Part shown: piece by piece, positions 1 to 11,127 of the stretch
Numbering within the stretch: the stretch's first letter is position 1
Layout of the letters: every line of letters starts with the position of its first letter
Assembly (NCBI RefSeq): GCF_000471905.2
Contig: NW_006497735.1
Location: forward strand, 1,031,785 to 1,095,784
From: Amborella trichopoda
Taxonomy: Eukaryota > Streptophyta > Magnoliopsida > Amborellales > Amborellaceae
Length of the DNA stretch: 64,000 nucleotides
Reading direction: 5' to 3'
The notes under the pieces: generated by a model
The model's database searches: none
What the model was told of the DNA's origin: nothing
Seen by the model: only the letters and a program-made list of their open reading frames with translations
Position numbers and translations under genes: made by a program

Positions 1-38
1 AAGGGTCTACACCACCAAATGGTGTAGCTAACAAACCA

Positions 39-62
39 TATATATATATATATATATATATA
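39..62. repeat. (TA)n microsatellite
   Basis: An uninterrupted run of alternating T and A, about twelve dinucleotides long. Confidence 0.9.
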
Positions 63-163
63 GAAAAGTCTTCCCAACGCCTATAGGAGAAAATGAACAG
101 TGATTTCGCAACCCTCATCACCATCTAAAGATCATCGCACTGTCACGATTGTTCAACATTATT

Positions 164-199
164 TCATTTTTCATTTTTCATTTTTCATTTTTCATTTTA
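164..199. repeat. TTTTCA-type hexamer microsatellite
   Basis: About five to six direct copies of a TTTTCA/TCATTT motif with small length variation. Confidence 0.85.
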
Positions 200-1263
200 T
201 TTTCTACAAATCGGAATAATCGCACTTAATAAAAACATAAAAGAAATAATTCGTGAAATAACATTGACCAAAATACTCCTGAAACTTTTTGGGGGTATTT
301 TGATCAATTTATTTCATATAAAATATTTTTTTGATCTTTTTGGTTGATTCGTCTCTTATCATAAACTTTGACATATATTTGTAGTAGTGTGTAAGCAACC
401 TGGGACTGCGTAGACTCGTGCTTGATTGTAGGCCCAGAGAGCTTGATGGGCCCTAAAAGGGGGCCTGGAACCATCTCATGCCAAGCAACCTTCAACGCCC
501 ATCGGCACCTATGTTTGGCTGCATCACAAGGTCATAGCCATCTCTATTTTGAGTTCCATAAAATTAATACTAACTTTTCATACTAGTTTAGAGTTTTCTT
601 CAAAAGGTAAAACTCCATCACATTGTGATTTTCCAATCCCACCACTAACACCATCCCACCTAACACCTTCAAAAAGCAAACTCCTAATCTGCTTTAAAAT
701 GGTAGGGCCCGTCTTCTCTACGCACTTACCCAGAAAAAAAAAAAAACTCACTAAAACTTATCAATTTCAATGTTGAAAGTCCCTAAATTGGCCTGAAAAT
801 CTATATGCTCAGATTATAAAATTTGAAACTCAAATAATGATGCATATCTATCGGAAAACTTCTCAAAACATACTCTAATTTTAATGCTTGAAATCCATAT
901 TTTTTTAAATCCATAATTATCTGATTTGAGGTTTTTTAATCACCAGAATAATATTTTGAGATGAGGCTTTACCTTCTATTGGAAAGCCTAAGACTTCCAT
1001 TAAAACTCAGCAATTATTTTTTATTTTTTTTCTTGGGAGGAGGGAGGGGGTGTGTGAATATATCAAAAAAACTCCTCGCATTAAAAGAAAACAGTTTCAT
1101 ATTTCGCTTTCTTCTTTTGATTTAATTTTAAAAATCTCATCAACTAACACATAATTATGAGTTAGAGTAGTTGATATTTTGGACAAAGGAAAAAGTTAAA
1201 ATAAAGTGTGAATCTTATATTTTAAAATTAGCATGAACCAAAACAAATTGTTATGTCACTGCA

Positions 1264-2010
1264 TAATCATCCAATCGATCATCTTGATCTGAAGATTTGT
1301 GGATATGGAAAAAAAATTTAATTTGAAGTCTTGAAAATAGAGCATCATGTAGTGCATTATCTAGAGCATTATTTACGTTCTATTTGATCTGCACTATTTT
1401 TAGAGCTTTAAATTCCATTATTAGGGAAGAAAATCATTTTTGAGGCCATCGCAAAATTTATCAGCCCCAAAACTACATCCTTAGGTGTAACTTGGAGACA
1501 CGCCTAACTTGGATTTTTTAAGGTTGACGCCTTACAAATCATAACCTTTAACAAATTAAGTAAACTATTAAATAATTGATATTTTTAGTAGATCTGTAAA
1601 TTTCTTATACATTTTTCTTTTGGAGATTATGAGCTCAATTTTATATTTTCAATAGTAAAACGGCTGCCCATTAAATGCATGCCACACTTAAAGCGAATAA
1701 AATATGACACTCAAAGATGGCACCAAAACTTATAGGGAGAGGTTTTCTATAAGGCATCAATATTCAACAATTAAAGTAAATTACACTTAAGAATATGGCG
1801 GAAGAGGCAGTTTTGGGGCCAGAAAACCTTGTGATGGCATAAAAATCTATTGTCATCCTTAATTATGAAATTTAAAGCTACGAAACTACTACAATTGCTC
1901 AGATTTATAAACAATTAAAAATTTTGAAAAATGATTTTTTGTAGTAGATGCAGTGTGTGTAATAAAAATATCTAAACTTAAAGAGTTTTGTTATAAATTA
2001 ACTAAATGTG
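1264..2010. mobile_element. Foldback / long-TIR MITE-like element, copy 1
   Basis: The left arm (about 1310-1500) and the right arm (about 1780-1990) are imperfect reverse complements. For example AGAGCTTTAAATTCCATTAT near 1401 pairs with ATAATTATGAAATTTAAAGC near 1858, and CAGCCCCAAAACTACATC near 1462 pairs with the reverse complement of CAGTTTTGGGGCCAG near 1809. The arms enclose a loop of about 280 bp. There is no coding capacity. The same arm sequence recurs at 7690-8400 and, singly, near 7265-7440. This fits a non-autonomous element with long inverted arms. Exact ends and target duplication were not resolved. Confidence 0.6.
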
Positions 2011-2425
2011 GTAGTAATTGGATGCTCTGAAAATGTGACGGTTTAATTTGATTAGAATGTCTAAATAAACATTAGACTCCAAACAAAGATCAGAGAACAT
2101 TGCACTTGGGGTCAAATTCGCCCATGCATTTCATATCATAGAAACACAGGTTTTTCATATATCATAGACTGAGAACAAAACCGTACCAAAGGTTTAATCT
2201 TCTGTTACAATTTACAGCAGCCAAAGAATAAGAAAATAGAATACCCTTGATTTATGCCTTGAAACCTATATATACGTTTCTAAAAAGGAAAATACACAAC
2301 ACATTAAAAGAGCGAACATTATCAAAAGGCATATAACCCTGTATGCCTGTGATTATATGCAGGGATACTAATGCTCAAGTTTGGCCTTCCTTCGAAAATG
2401 AGCTTCAAGTGGGTTCAAGGAAACA

Positions 2426-2472
<47 letters not shown>

Positions 2473-4140
2473 AACTCTTGGGAAACATTCATACGTGAGA
2501 CTCTCTCTGCTTCGCTCTATCTATCACTCAGTTCTCACATAAGTAAACTTCAAAAGTAAAGTCCACTCCAAAAGTGTGTTCTCGTCAAGAAAAGCTAAAC
2601 GCTTCTCTCATCAAGAAATCGGTTTATATCATTTTTCACAGGTTGATAAACCATAATTCTTAACTGATAATCACACATCTTTTACCTTTTAATCTTGGAC
2701 TTATCTTCTTCTCAAAATCATTGAACTGCTGATCATGCCTCCTCATCTCATCGTTTCGAATGATAATCATATGATTTGAATAAATTCCTAACGATAGTCA
2801 CTCATTTTGGTCAATGCTTATCCTTATTCCATACAATTTTGAATTCATAGATTTCGGATTCAACAAAATCACCATACAAGTAAAATGAATAGATCTATTA
2901 TTTTTCATCTTCCATCGCCAGCCATTTAAGCTTTGCAATGTAGTTGTGACATATTTTCTCGTTTCTTTAACCGCTTTCTAATATTCAGTCCTTTGATTAT
3001 GGATTTTGACAATTTGAGAAAATACTCAAAGATAAACGCAATGGTTCAAGTCTCACCTCAAATAGACTTCAGACATGAGAGATATGGGCCACTCAAGGTG
3101 CCATGTTTCTGCTGGAAATTGTGTCAACAATAACAATAGATTGCTGATGCAACCACTTTCAATATACAAAAAAATAAATACTGCATCTTTTAAGGTGATA
3201 GAGCATCGAGTTGGGAATCCCATAGTCCTAGTCTCATGACAAAATTCTTCATATCGAAAGAGAAAACTCCATTTTAGTGACCGGGTGTCACCCTAGCGCT
3301 ATCGCACAAAGCATAGAATTTTAAGGCCTTAACTGCCGGGGTATACGGATGATGAATGAATTCACCTCCGAGTGATACGAATCTTCGATGTGAGGGCTAT
3401 GATGCCTCGAACATAAGCCCCTAAGAGTCTTAGCTGAATTCTAAAACATAAAATTTTGGAGTATCAATCAAGGCATATTTTAACTAACAGTGGATATGAA
3501 CATGAGTTAACCCAAATCAAAATATTACCTAAGTCATTCCCGAATTTTAAGGCATATCAGGCTTCATCATATATATCTTTAAGGATTTTACCTCAATATA
3601 TAACATATGACGAGGTTTTCCTTCTGCTCTGTTTGTTAAAACCCCATATTCTTAACTAACAACGGATTAAAAAAGTCATATCACATCTCACCAAAAACTC
3701 CTCCAATATTCAGTGGAGAGGAATCCATGTGCCATGGGAGTATATGTATTCCCAAAATTTCATCTCAAACTGATACGTCTTCATGATCTCCTATCATAGA
3801 CCGTTAGTTACGATGCACATGTATAACTAACGATGGATGCAAGAAAATATGTATCTCAAACCGCATCAGGATCCTCCACATATCATATGGATATGCACAC
3901 GGGCCTTAGAAGTATATGTATCCTAGAACTTGTTTAATAATGAGATGGCTTAAATATTTTTTATCATCAACTGTAAGTTAAACTTAAACAGACTTAATTG
4001 ACGAACTATCATATTTGTTATTGGTCGTGAGTTAGAGCATATAGAGGCTGATTAACGAGTCACGGTTCCAAATGCATATTGGAGCCTTCATATCACGAAT
4101 CTTGAGCATATCATATCTTCACATGATGGGGCATATCTGC
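2011..4140. other. Intergenic DNA, no gene recognised
   Basis: Apart from the CT microsatellite at 2429-2469 I see nothing I can name. Small open frames at 2371-2559, 2933-3133 and 3456-3659 lack family resemblance; the first owes its length to the CT repeat. The part after about 3180 has the dispersed, partly repetitive look of a decayed retroelement flank. Confidence 0.5.
2429..2469. repeat. (CT)n microsatellite
   Basis: About twenty uninterrupted CT dinucleotides. It creates a poly-Leu/Ser frame that is not a gene. Confidence 0.95.
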
Positions 4141-4470
4141 GCAGGTGTTATCGAGAACTATACTCATATATTATCGACCATCTGTTAAGACAGTTTATCC
4201 AGCATGCATTAACGAGTTCACTACATATTTGATATCTTCAATCTATCAAGCGTTCGTTAGAACACACTTAGTCTTATATGAGGACACAAAAACATGTTTA
4301 TCATCCAAGATATACATTCAAAGGCTAGGCTTGTCCAACTTATATATCCTCTATCCAACGTTCGTTAAGATAACTTATCCAAGGTGTGTTACACAAGTTA
4401 CGCATATCCAGTGTTTGTTACAAAACTTATGCTTATCCAGCACCTCTATCCAGTGTTAGTTAAAATACAC
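4141..4470. repeat. Degenerate direct repeats, about 50-70 bp
   Basis: A motif of the type TATCCAGCGTTCGTTAAGA, followed by an ACTTA stretch, recurs at least five times in diverged form (near 4190, 4250, 4350, 4410 and 4450). The copies are direct and decayed. Nothing indicates a coding role for the 104-codon frame that crosses it. Confidence 0.5.
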
Positions 4471-4968
4471 TTAGCATCATATCAAGACTAAAAGTGTAAC
4501 CCAAGACACATTCTTTTGTTCTGCCTAAGCTCATCAACCTTATTCGTCATTAAGGTATTTGTCTTACGTGCATTAGAACGCTGGTGTCACAATTACCTCA
4601 ATTTTTATTGAGCGATCGTCGAAATGTATTCAGTCTTGTATACAGCTAAAATACACCCAATAAAGCCGCCCCGAGAGTTGCGTGCATGGGAGAATCCCAA
4701 AAAGGCGTGTAACGTCCTACTGATTTGAGTGAGTCCACTGGTATCGTGCATCTCCATCATCATGGCCATGTATGCATTTTCGCAAACATTCTCCTTATTC
4801 TAGGCACCTAAACTTAATGAGGGAACGGATAACCATCTCATCTCCACTTGTCAACGCACCCACCATCACTACTCCCGATTCCCATAAGACAAAACCCTTG
4901 GTTTCTTCATAGGTTTCCTATAAATCCATTGGCAACAGGAGCCTATCGGCATATCACAACCCTAAAAC

Positions 4969-5367
4969 ATGAATTCTCCTGCCTTGCCGCATTGCCTATC
5001 TATCTCTCTCAACCTCGAAATCACCACTGCCATCCAAGGCGATGAAGGTCTTGCCAACAACATCCCTTCAGCTATTACTCAGGGTCTTGCGTCTTTCCAT
5101 ATCTTGGGCTTAGCCTCCTCTTCAGACAAGGGGGTCCCTAAAAATGAAGTCCATGAGGCGGCATTAGAGGCCGGCTTGATAGAGAATATGAAGTCCCAAG
5201 AGATTACTCGTCTCCAGGACCTATTGACAAGGCTCCACCGTGAGGCAGAACACCACCAAAATATATCCGACTTCTATCGAGTAGAAGGCCAACATGCCAT
5301 GGAGACCCTAGCATTTGTTAAGAGGAAGCTGGCTTGGGTAACAAGACTAATTCGTTTCAGGGAGTGA
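4969..5367 (+). pseudogene. Unassigned coding remnant with coiled-coil C-terminal half
   Basis: A 132-codon open frame. The second half is charged and heptad-like (Glu, Lys, Leu, Arg rich; EITRLQDLLTRLHREAEHH and onward), which predicts a coiled coil. The first half has a hydrophobic leader-like start followed by low-complexity sequence. A T-rich stretch follows the stop. I do not recognise a family. The setting (repeats, no introns, no neighbours) favours a fragment of a transposable-element protein or a captured gene over a working gene. Confidence 0.35.
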
Positions 5368-5374
5368 TGCCCTG

Positions 5375-5990
5375 AAGCATGGTTAGGCGAAGCTATTTAT
5401 TTTTTCCTTTTTTTTTCTTTTTTTTTCTCTTTTTTATGTAAGGGGTAAGTCCCAAAACAAGTATCAATAAGCTATTTATTTTGCTCATCATCGTGTCTCA
5501 ATACATCTTATATTTAATTTGTTCTTGGGCATATCTCATGCTCTATGCATCAGCAGTTCAGAATTGCACAATCCCCACTTGTGTTAGGCATAGGATGAGT
5601 TTGATTACATAATCGAGACCTCCTCACCCTTATCTTTTTGCATAATGACAAGGGCATTCTGTTTAAATCATGGGGGCACAAGAGTCTTTTGATTTTCCGA
5701 TGAAGGAAACTATGGTAAAACTCTCCTTTCTCATTATTATCCCGCCATCATCCTTGCGGATTCCAAGGCGAGGACGCCCAAGCATCACACCACCCTTGAA
5801 TCCCACTTCTTCTTCATTCTTTGTCATTCTTCTGCCTTGAAACACATAAACTTTCCTAATATCCCTCTGTATTTTTCGACAACTTCTCATTTTCCCAATG
5901 ACCTTCAACAAGCGTTTGTGACCTGTTTCAATCATGTGAAGTAAAGTTCCATTGACCTGTATTCGACCTCTTTTCTCTCGAAAATCTTTG
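5375..5990. other. Non-coding spacer with poly-T tract
   Basis: The stretch begins with a T-rich tract (about 5398-5437). The minus-strand frame at 5663-5935 is basic and does not resemble a known family. Nothing else was seen. Confidence 0.5.
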
Positions 5991-5997
5991 CAACCTC

Positions 5998-6276
5998 ATG
6001 TCTAGTGAGTTTGAAAGCTTTTCGACCAAACTTCGGTCATTTGCATCCAACTTCGGTAACCTTGAAGCTTTAAAGAACATCCCTTTCTTGCAAGCAGAGC
6101 TTGCAGATTTGGGTCTTTCGAACTTCCGTAACCACATTCCAACCCTTTCTACAGGAGTTCAGCACAAAACAATGAGTGCCCCTTCCTATTCTATTTATGG
6201 TATATCTATTATCTCTTTTTTTTTATTTTACGATGTCTATTATCTTGTTCCATCTTTTCCGTTGTATCAACTTTAA
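5998..6276 (+). pseudogene. Unassigned short coding remnant
   Basis: A 92-codon frame whose first 58 residues look protein-like (amphipathic, with repeated Phe/Leu spacing and FGNLEALKNIPFLQAELADL). After about residue 65 it runs into hydrophobic sequence typical of read-through of AT-rich DNA. It lies 630 bp after the 4969-5367 remnant on the same strand, so both may come from one decayed element. Function unknown. Confidence 0.3.
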
Positions 6277-6299
6277 CATCAATTCCTGGTTGTAACCTA

Positions 6300-6819
6300 G
6301 CTCTTGGGCATCTGCTCTCGATGGGAAAAAGGTTCAATGACCTTTATTTAATCCCATCCTCTAGGTCTGAGCCAATGCTCTAGGGTTATGCCCCCAACTT
6401 TGGCTTTTGATCAATTGGACATGGGATTTTTTGAGATTTAATACTTCATGTGGAAGATATGCCCAAATTTTGTAAAAATCCAATGGAATTTCTTCAAGAT
6501 TTGGCTAGGCTTTTTGTAAAGTGTCAGTTAAGAAATCAGGGGTTCAATCCTAAAATTGAATGACCCTTGCGTTTGGTTACTGATGTTGGGTCCTATCTTC
6601 CGTCGATAAAGTTTGATGCTTATGATCGCCTGGCGGTTTAAACCTTAAAACAAATTTGGGGCTTTTTCAACCTTAGGTCTCGAGTTCTCAAGCATAGGTT
6701 AAAAGGTTACCGACTTATACATCTGAAACTATCCAGGGGTCTGAATCCCAACTTCCGGTCATATAAGAGCATTGATTATTGGTTTTGATCATCGGGTTGC
6801 ACATATCAAGCATGCTTTT
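6300..6819. other. Intergenic DNA, nothing recognised
   Basis: No open frame or repeat that I can name. It leads directly into the 80-bp tandem repeat. Confidence 0.5.
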
Positions 6820-7215
6820 TGGGGATCGAACCACGCCCTGAGCCATGAAGGCAATGGGCACAGGTTAGTAACCTTAAACCATAAAAAAAGTATGGGGCTA
6901 ACGATTGATCTTCGTCACGAGCATGCGAAGGCATCAGGTGTAGGTTAGGAATCTTAAAACATAAAAGAAGAATGGGACTAAGGATCCAACCTCGTCGTGA
7001 GCCTGCGAAAGCATCGGGTGTAGGTTAGGAACCTTAAACCATAAAAGAAGTATGGGACTAAGGATCAAACCTTGTCCTGAGCCTACAAAGGCATGGGGCA
7101 TAGGTTAGGAACCTTAAACCACAAAAGTAGTATGCGACTAAGGATCAAACCTCGTCCTGAGCCACGAAAGCATCGGTCAAGGGTTAGGAACCATAAACCA
7201 TAAAAGATGCATGGA
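6820..7215. repeat. 80-bp minisatellite, about five copies
   Basis: The landmark GGTTAGGAACCTTAAACC recurs at about 6863, 6943, 7023, 7103 and 7182, spacing 80, 80, 80 and about 79 bp. Copies share the order GACTAAGGATCAAACCTCGT, then CCTGAGCC, then GGTTAGGAACC, then CATAAAAGAAG. They are about 75-90 percent alike by eye, with the outer copies most decayed. Confidence 0.9.
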
Positions 7216-7689
7216 ATTGATCCTTTAATCATCAAAGAATCATGAAACTGATTTTTCACTCTCGACAATTATGGTCTTTAAAAGACTAGAGTTCAAGTTC
7301 TAAAAATAGCTTGTAATATATTTTTGGACTGCGTATTTCAAGTTTTTTCTAATTCCATAAATCTGCACATTTTTTGCAGCGTCAAATTTCATAACTAGGA
7401 GCAAAATTTTAATTTTAAGCTACCATAAAAACTTTAGCACTTGCATTTTCAACCAGGTTCCGAACTCAAGATTTACTTTTAATCATAAAACCTAAGCTTT
7501 ACGTTGACCTCACCCTTTTCAAAAGTAACAACTATATTTAGTCGGCTTAACCACGTAAATTGATTTTGTTAAGCAAATTGACGAACATGGTTATATTTCC
7601 CCTATATTTGAAAAAAAATAAAAATTATACTAGGGTGAGGCCCTAAACAATTACATTAAGCCGCAACTCAAAAATTCACTAGAAGAGGT
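7216..7689. other. Intergenic DNA with a single arm of the foldback family
   Basis: No gene. Sequence around 7290-7440 (GCGTATTTCAAG, then ATTTCATAACTAGGAGCAAA) resembles one arm of the foldback elements at 1264-2010 and 7690-8400, so a solo or truncated arm is likely. Confidence 0.45.
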
Positions 7690-8400
7690 TGTTTCGATGC
7701 CAAGAGTCCTCAAATCGATCATCTCAACATCTAGATGTACGAACATGAGAACAAATGAATTTCCAGTCTTGGAAATAGCGTATCTTATAATATATTTTAT
7801 AGACCATCAATTTTCAAGTGTTCATAGATCTCTTTGATATACACTATTTTTTACGCTAGAAATTTTATAATTAGAGATAAAAAAAAATTCAAACCATTAC
7901 AAAGACCCCAAATCTAAACAACATCTTTCGATATTATTTGAAAGTGTGCCTTACTTTGATTTTTTAGTGCCTCAACCTTATACACACCACACCCTTAAAA
8001 AAATGGTGGAAATATAATGTACATAGCTTATGTTTGGTATACACAATGCACAAGTGGCGTATGCATAGCTACCCCATGTATCATGACACTCAACTTTCGA
8101 GTAATAAGCCATCATTGTACATATTGTTGGTCGTCTCTGTACTACTTAATAGGTACAGTTTGAATAGGTGTCAATCTTAAACAATCTGAGTAAAGCGCGG
8201 ATCTAAATCTAGCTAAAGAAGTAGCTCAGATACTAGTAAAAACAATTAGGATGGCTTAAAAATTCATTGTCATGCCTAATTAAGAAATTTAAAGCTCAAA
8301 AGTGGTTTAGATTGAGAATATTCATAGCCATTAAATTTTTTGAAAATAAACGGTCTAGATAATGTTTTATAAGATGTACCATATCTTTTTTTTTTCATAT
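7690..8400. mobile_element. Foldback / long-TIR MITE-like element, copy 2
   Basis: The left arm (about 7750-7910) and the right arm (about 8262-8390) are reverse complements: TATCTTATAATATATTTTAT near 7782 pairs with ATAATGTTTTATAAGATGTA near 8361, and TAGAAATTTTATAATTAG near 7857 pairs with CTAATTAAGAAATTTAAAGC near 8277. The loop is about 350 bp. Arm sequence matches the element at 1264-2010, so the two are members of one family. No protein is encoded. Confidence 0.6.
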
Positions 8401-8799
8401 TCATACATCTCGAAGTGGAGATGACCAGTTACACGGTTTTCTTCAAAATCAAAACACCCTTTAAAAATGGATTTATGAAACACCAATTTTAAATGGATTT
8501 ATGTGGTGTAAAGCATAAGGTTGACACATTATAAACTTTTTCCCTTCTTAATTCCATGATCATGACCCTTGTCTAAAGGCGCCCTAGATGAGAAAAGCGA
8601 GGGCCTCTAATTTGAGGAGTATGCAATGGGACCGCAAAGAGAAAACAGGACCGTTCAAATAATGGGAAAGAGAATAACAATTAAAAATAATAATAGGAAA
8701 AAAATTATACACCTCGGACTCAAAACGTCATTCTCTGACTCCATACCACCCTAACCACTATTCGATTTAGCCCAAAAACTTTTTAATTTGCACGTTAGA

Positions 8800-9035
8800 A
8801 ACAGACATTCATTACATAGATAATCTAGAGCAATTCATTCATTACATAGATAATCTAGAGCAATTCATACTTTTGTTTGGAAAAATCATGAGTTTAACCA
8901 AATCAAGCTAACCTACAAAGGGAAAACAGAAAATACTTAAACAGCAGTAATTGAATCAAATCTGCAAGATGAACCAAAGACATTTTGCATAATTGAATCA
9001 AATCTGCAAGATGAACCAAAGACATTTTGCATAAC
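8800..9035. repeat. Two local tandem duplications (about 29 bp and 42 bp)
   Basis: A segment with CATTACATAGATAATCTAG is present twice in tandem at about 8810-8870. A segment with AATCTGCAAGATGAACCAAA is present twice in tandem at about 8951-9033. Each pair is nearly or fully identical. The minus-strand frame crossing the second pair is an artefact of this duplication. Confidence 0.85.
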
Positions 9036-9215
9036 TGTTTGTGCACAATACACCTGAATTTCACTATGCCTATTTCACAACACAGAGTCATATGCTAATC
9101 TCCATTGCCAAATACAACAACTAGTACCAAATCCACCCATTGCACGCTATCATTATCCCAAAATTTTGCAGCTGTTTTCAAAGCCTAATGTTTTCATAAA
9201 ACACAGGACTTCTTA

Positions 9216-10161
9216 GTGTTTTAAAATGCATTCCGTTTTAAAATGCGGAATGCAGCCAAAAGCGATGGGGGCCATACAGCGATGCAGCTTGATACGGCCC
9301 TGATGCGGATGCAACGCGACGATGAGGTCAATAAATATAAAAAAATCTAAAAAATTAAATTAATGCATAGAAAAAAATATGGATGTGATATATATAATAG
9401 TAGATATGTTACTTTAATTATTAACTTCAAAACTATTCGTTGTCGGAGATTCTGTATCCGATTATCCACTATCCTCTAATAGAAACTAGAAACTAGAAAC
9501 TTGAAACTAGCTTCATAAAACATTCAACAATCAAAAAACATAAGCACAAATTTGCACCATAAGCACAACCATCAACAACTATAAGCACAACCATAAGCAC
9601 AAATTTGTACCATAAAGCACAACCATCAACAACCATAAGCGCAACCATAAACACAAAATAGTGATATTAAAAATCAAAAATTAAGCTCAAAAAGAGTTAA
9701 TAGTTAATAACTTAACTATTAACTCTTATCACAAATTCACCCTAACATCCCCAAATTAACAATCAAAGGCATCACATCAACATCCAAATATCAAAAAACA
9801 GCCAAATCAAATATTTGAATGAAAAATAAATTTCTGCCAATTTTTTTTTTCCCTCGATTTGATGCAAAAAAAGCCACAAAAGTGGCTGGAAATCATCATT
9901 TAAGGGGTTTACTACCCCCAAACAGTTTTCCCCATTTTTGGATGGTCAAAAAGACCATTTTGCCCCTCCTCAAGAGGAAATATCGAAAAAAAAATTGACG
10001 AAAGGGGCTGCGGTAGAATGCAGTGCGATGCGGTGTGATTCAGGATGCGACTACGATGCGGCACATATGCGGCTGCTTAGGCCAAAAGTGCATATGCGAT
10101 CAGTTCTGATGTGGAGCCCACCGCAGCATACCGCATGATGCGGCCACATTTTAAAACCATG
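9216..10161. mobile_element. hAT-like non-autonomous element (946 bp)
   Basis: The ends form imperfect terminal inverted repeats: the left starts GTGTTTTAAAATGC and the right end reads, in reverse complement, CATGGTTTTAAAATG. The copies are flanked by the same 7 bp, CTTCTTA, at 9209-9215 and 10162-10168, close to the 8-bp duplication of hAT elements. Both subterminal regions are rich in ATGCGG/GATGCG motifs, as in many hAT ends, while the core (9340-9900) is AT-rich with short repeats built on CATAAGCACAACCATC. No transposase is encoded. It lies 157 bp downstream of the stop codon of the CHERP-like gene. Confidence 0.65.
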
Positions 10162-10318
10162 CTTCTTACCCCAGGCATAGGCAAAAACACATACATGAAG
10201 CCATCCATTAGTTAAACACCATAATTGTACCAATCATTACGAAAACCATATCAGAAAAAAAAAAGGGGTCATCCTACCACAGATTATAATCAACAAACTT
10301 CCTCTCACCAAAAAGGGC

Positions 10319-11127
10319 TCATCTCGCAGCAGCTCTAGCACTCATTGAAGAGTGATAATTTGTGCTTCTCTGCTTTCTATACGATGTGTACACATCATCA
10401 TATTGGCTCACCTCATTAGGATCAGCAGTGGCCCCAAGCCCAAGCCTGCCACTGCCGCTCCTCTCAACACTCCCATCTGCAAAGCTCCCAGTCTCCAAAT
10501 CCATCTGCAAATTGGGTGGTGGTGGAATGCATGCACCACCTTTACGCACCACTCTTTCCCTCTCATCCTCATCTTCATCAACATCATTCACATGATCAGG
10601 TGATCCGGACTTGCGTATGGGACCCTCAGAGGGGTTAACCTCTCCTACTTCCTTGAAAAACTTAGAAACTCTATCTAAAATGTAAGATGGAGAGGCAGTG
10701 GAAGGAGGGATGACAGTGGGGATATCTAGAGGACTCAAGGGAGAGTAAGGAACCCCACTACCAATCTGCATCTTTCGTACCATGCCAGGAATGAGGCCTG
10801 GTGGGAATAATGGGTAGGGTGGGGGAGCTTGGTCGCTGACTTTGGCTGATGGAGGAGTGAGTTGGGACATGGTTAGTTGTTGAGTCGGTAGAATGGACAA
10901 GGGTGCAGAGAATTGCGGCATGGGTTGTAAGCTTTGAAAACTGGAGCTGTTTAGGAAGTGTTGACTCGTCGAGGGGATGAACTGAGAGGTGGGCCCCACG
11001 GGCGGTAGGGAAGTGGGAAGGGCACCGGTTGGTTCTTTGTGCTCATGTTCAAGTGAGGGTAGGCCTGAGTTCCTGTGCTGATCGGGTTGCCACTGTGCAA
11101 GACCCTCTGATGGTCCTCTTGGTAGCC
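10319..11127 (-). CDS. CHERP: CHERP-like gene, exon 3 (terminal)
   Basis: 809 bp encoding the C-terminal 269 residues after a 76-bp intron (11203-11128) that ends GGTCACAG. It carries a Pro/Ser/Gln-rich region, one short hydrophobic motif ([18 protein letters not shown]), an acidic stretch and the Tyr/Ser/Arg-rich end. The stop is at 10321-10319. No RS dipeptide run or complete G-patch is visible, though GSGRLGLGA may be a trace of a G-patch-like motif. Confidence 0.88.

Larger units (their letters stand above)
1..1260. other. AT-rich intergenic DNA, no gene
   Basis: I see no convincing coding region. The stretch holds a short (TA)n microsatellite near 39-62, a short TTTTCA-type repeat near 164-199, and homopolymer-rich AT sequence. 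The open frames at 304-495 (minus) and 549-776 (plus) have composition typical of random AT-rich DNA and match no family I recognise. Confidence 0.6.

Noticed and set aside
2371-2559. A small gene with a Leu/Ser run
   Set aside because: The frame is created by the (CT)n microsatellite.
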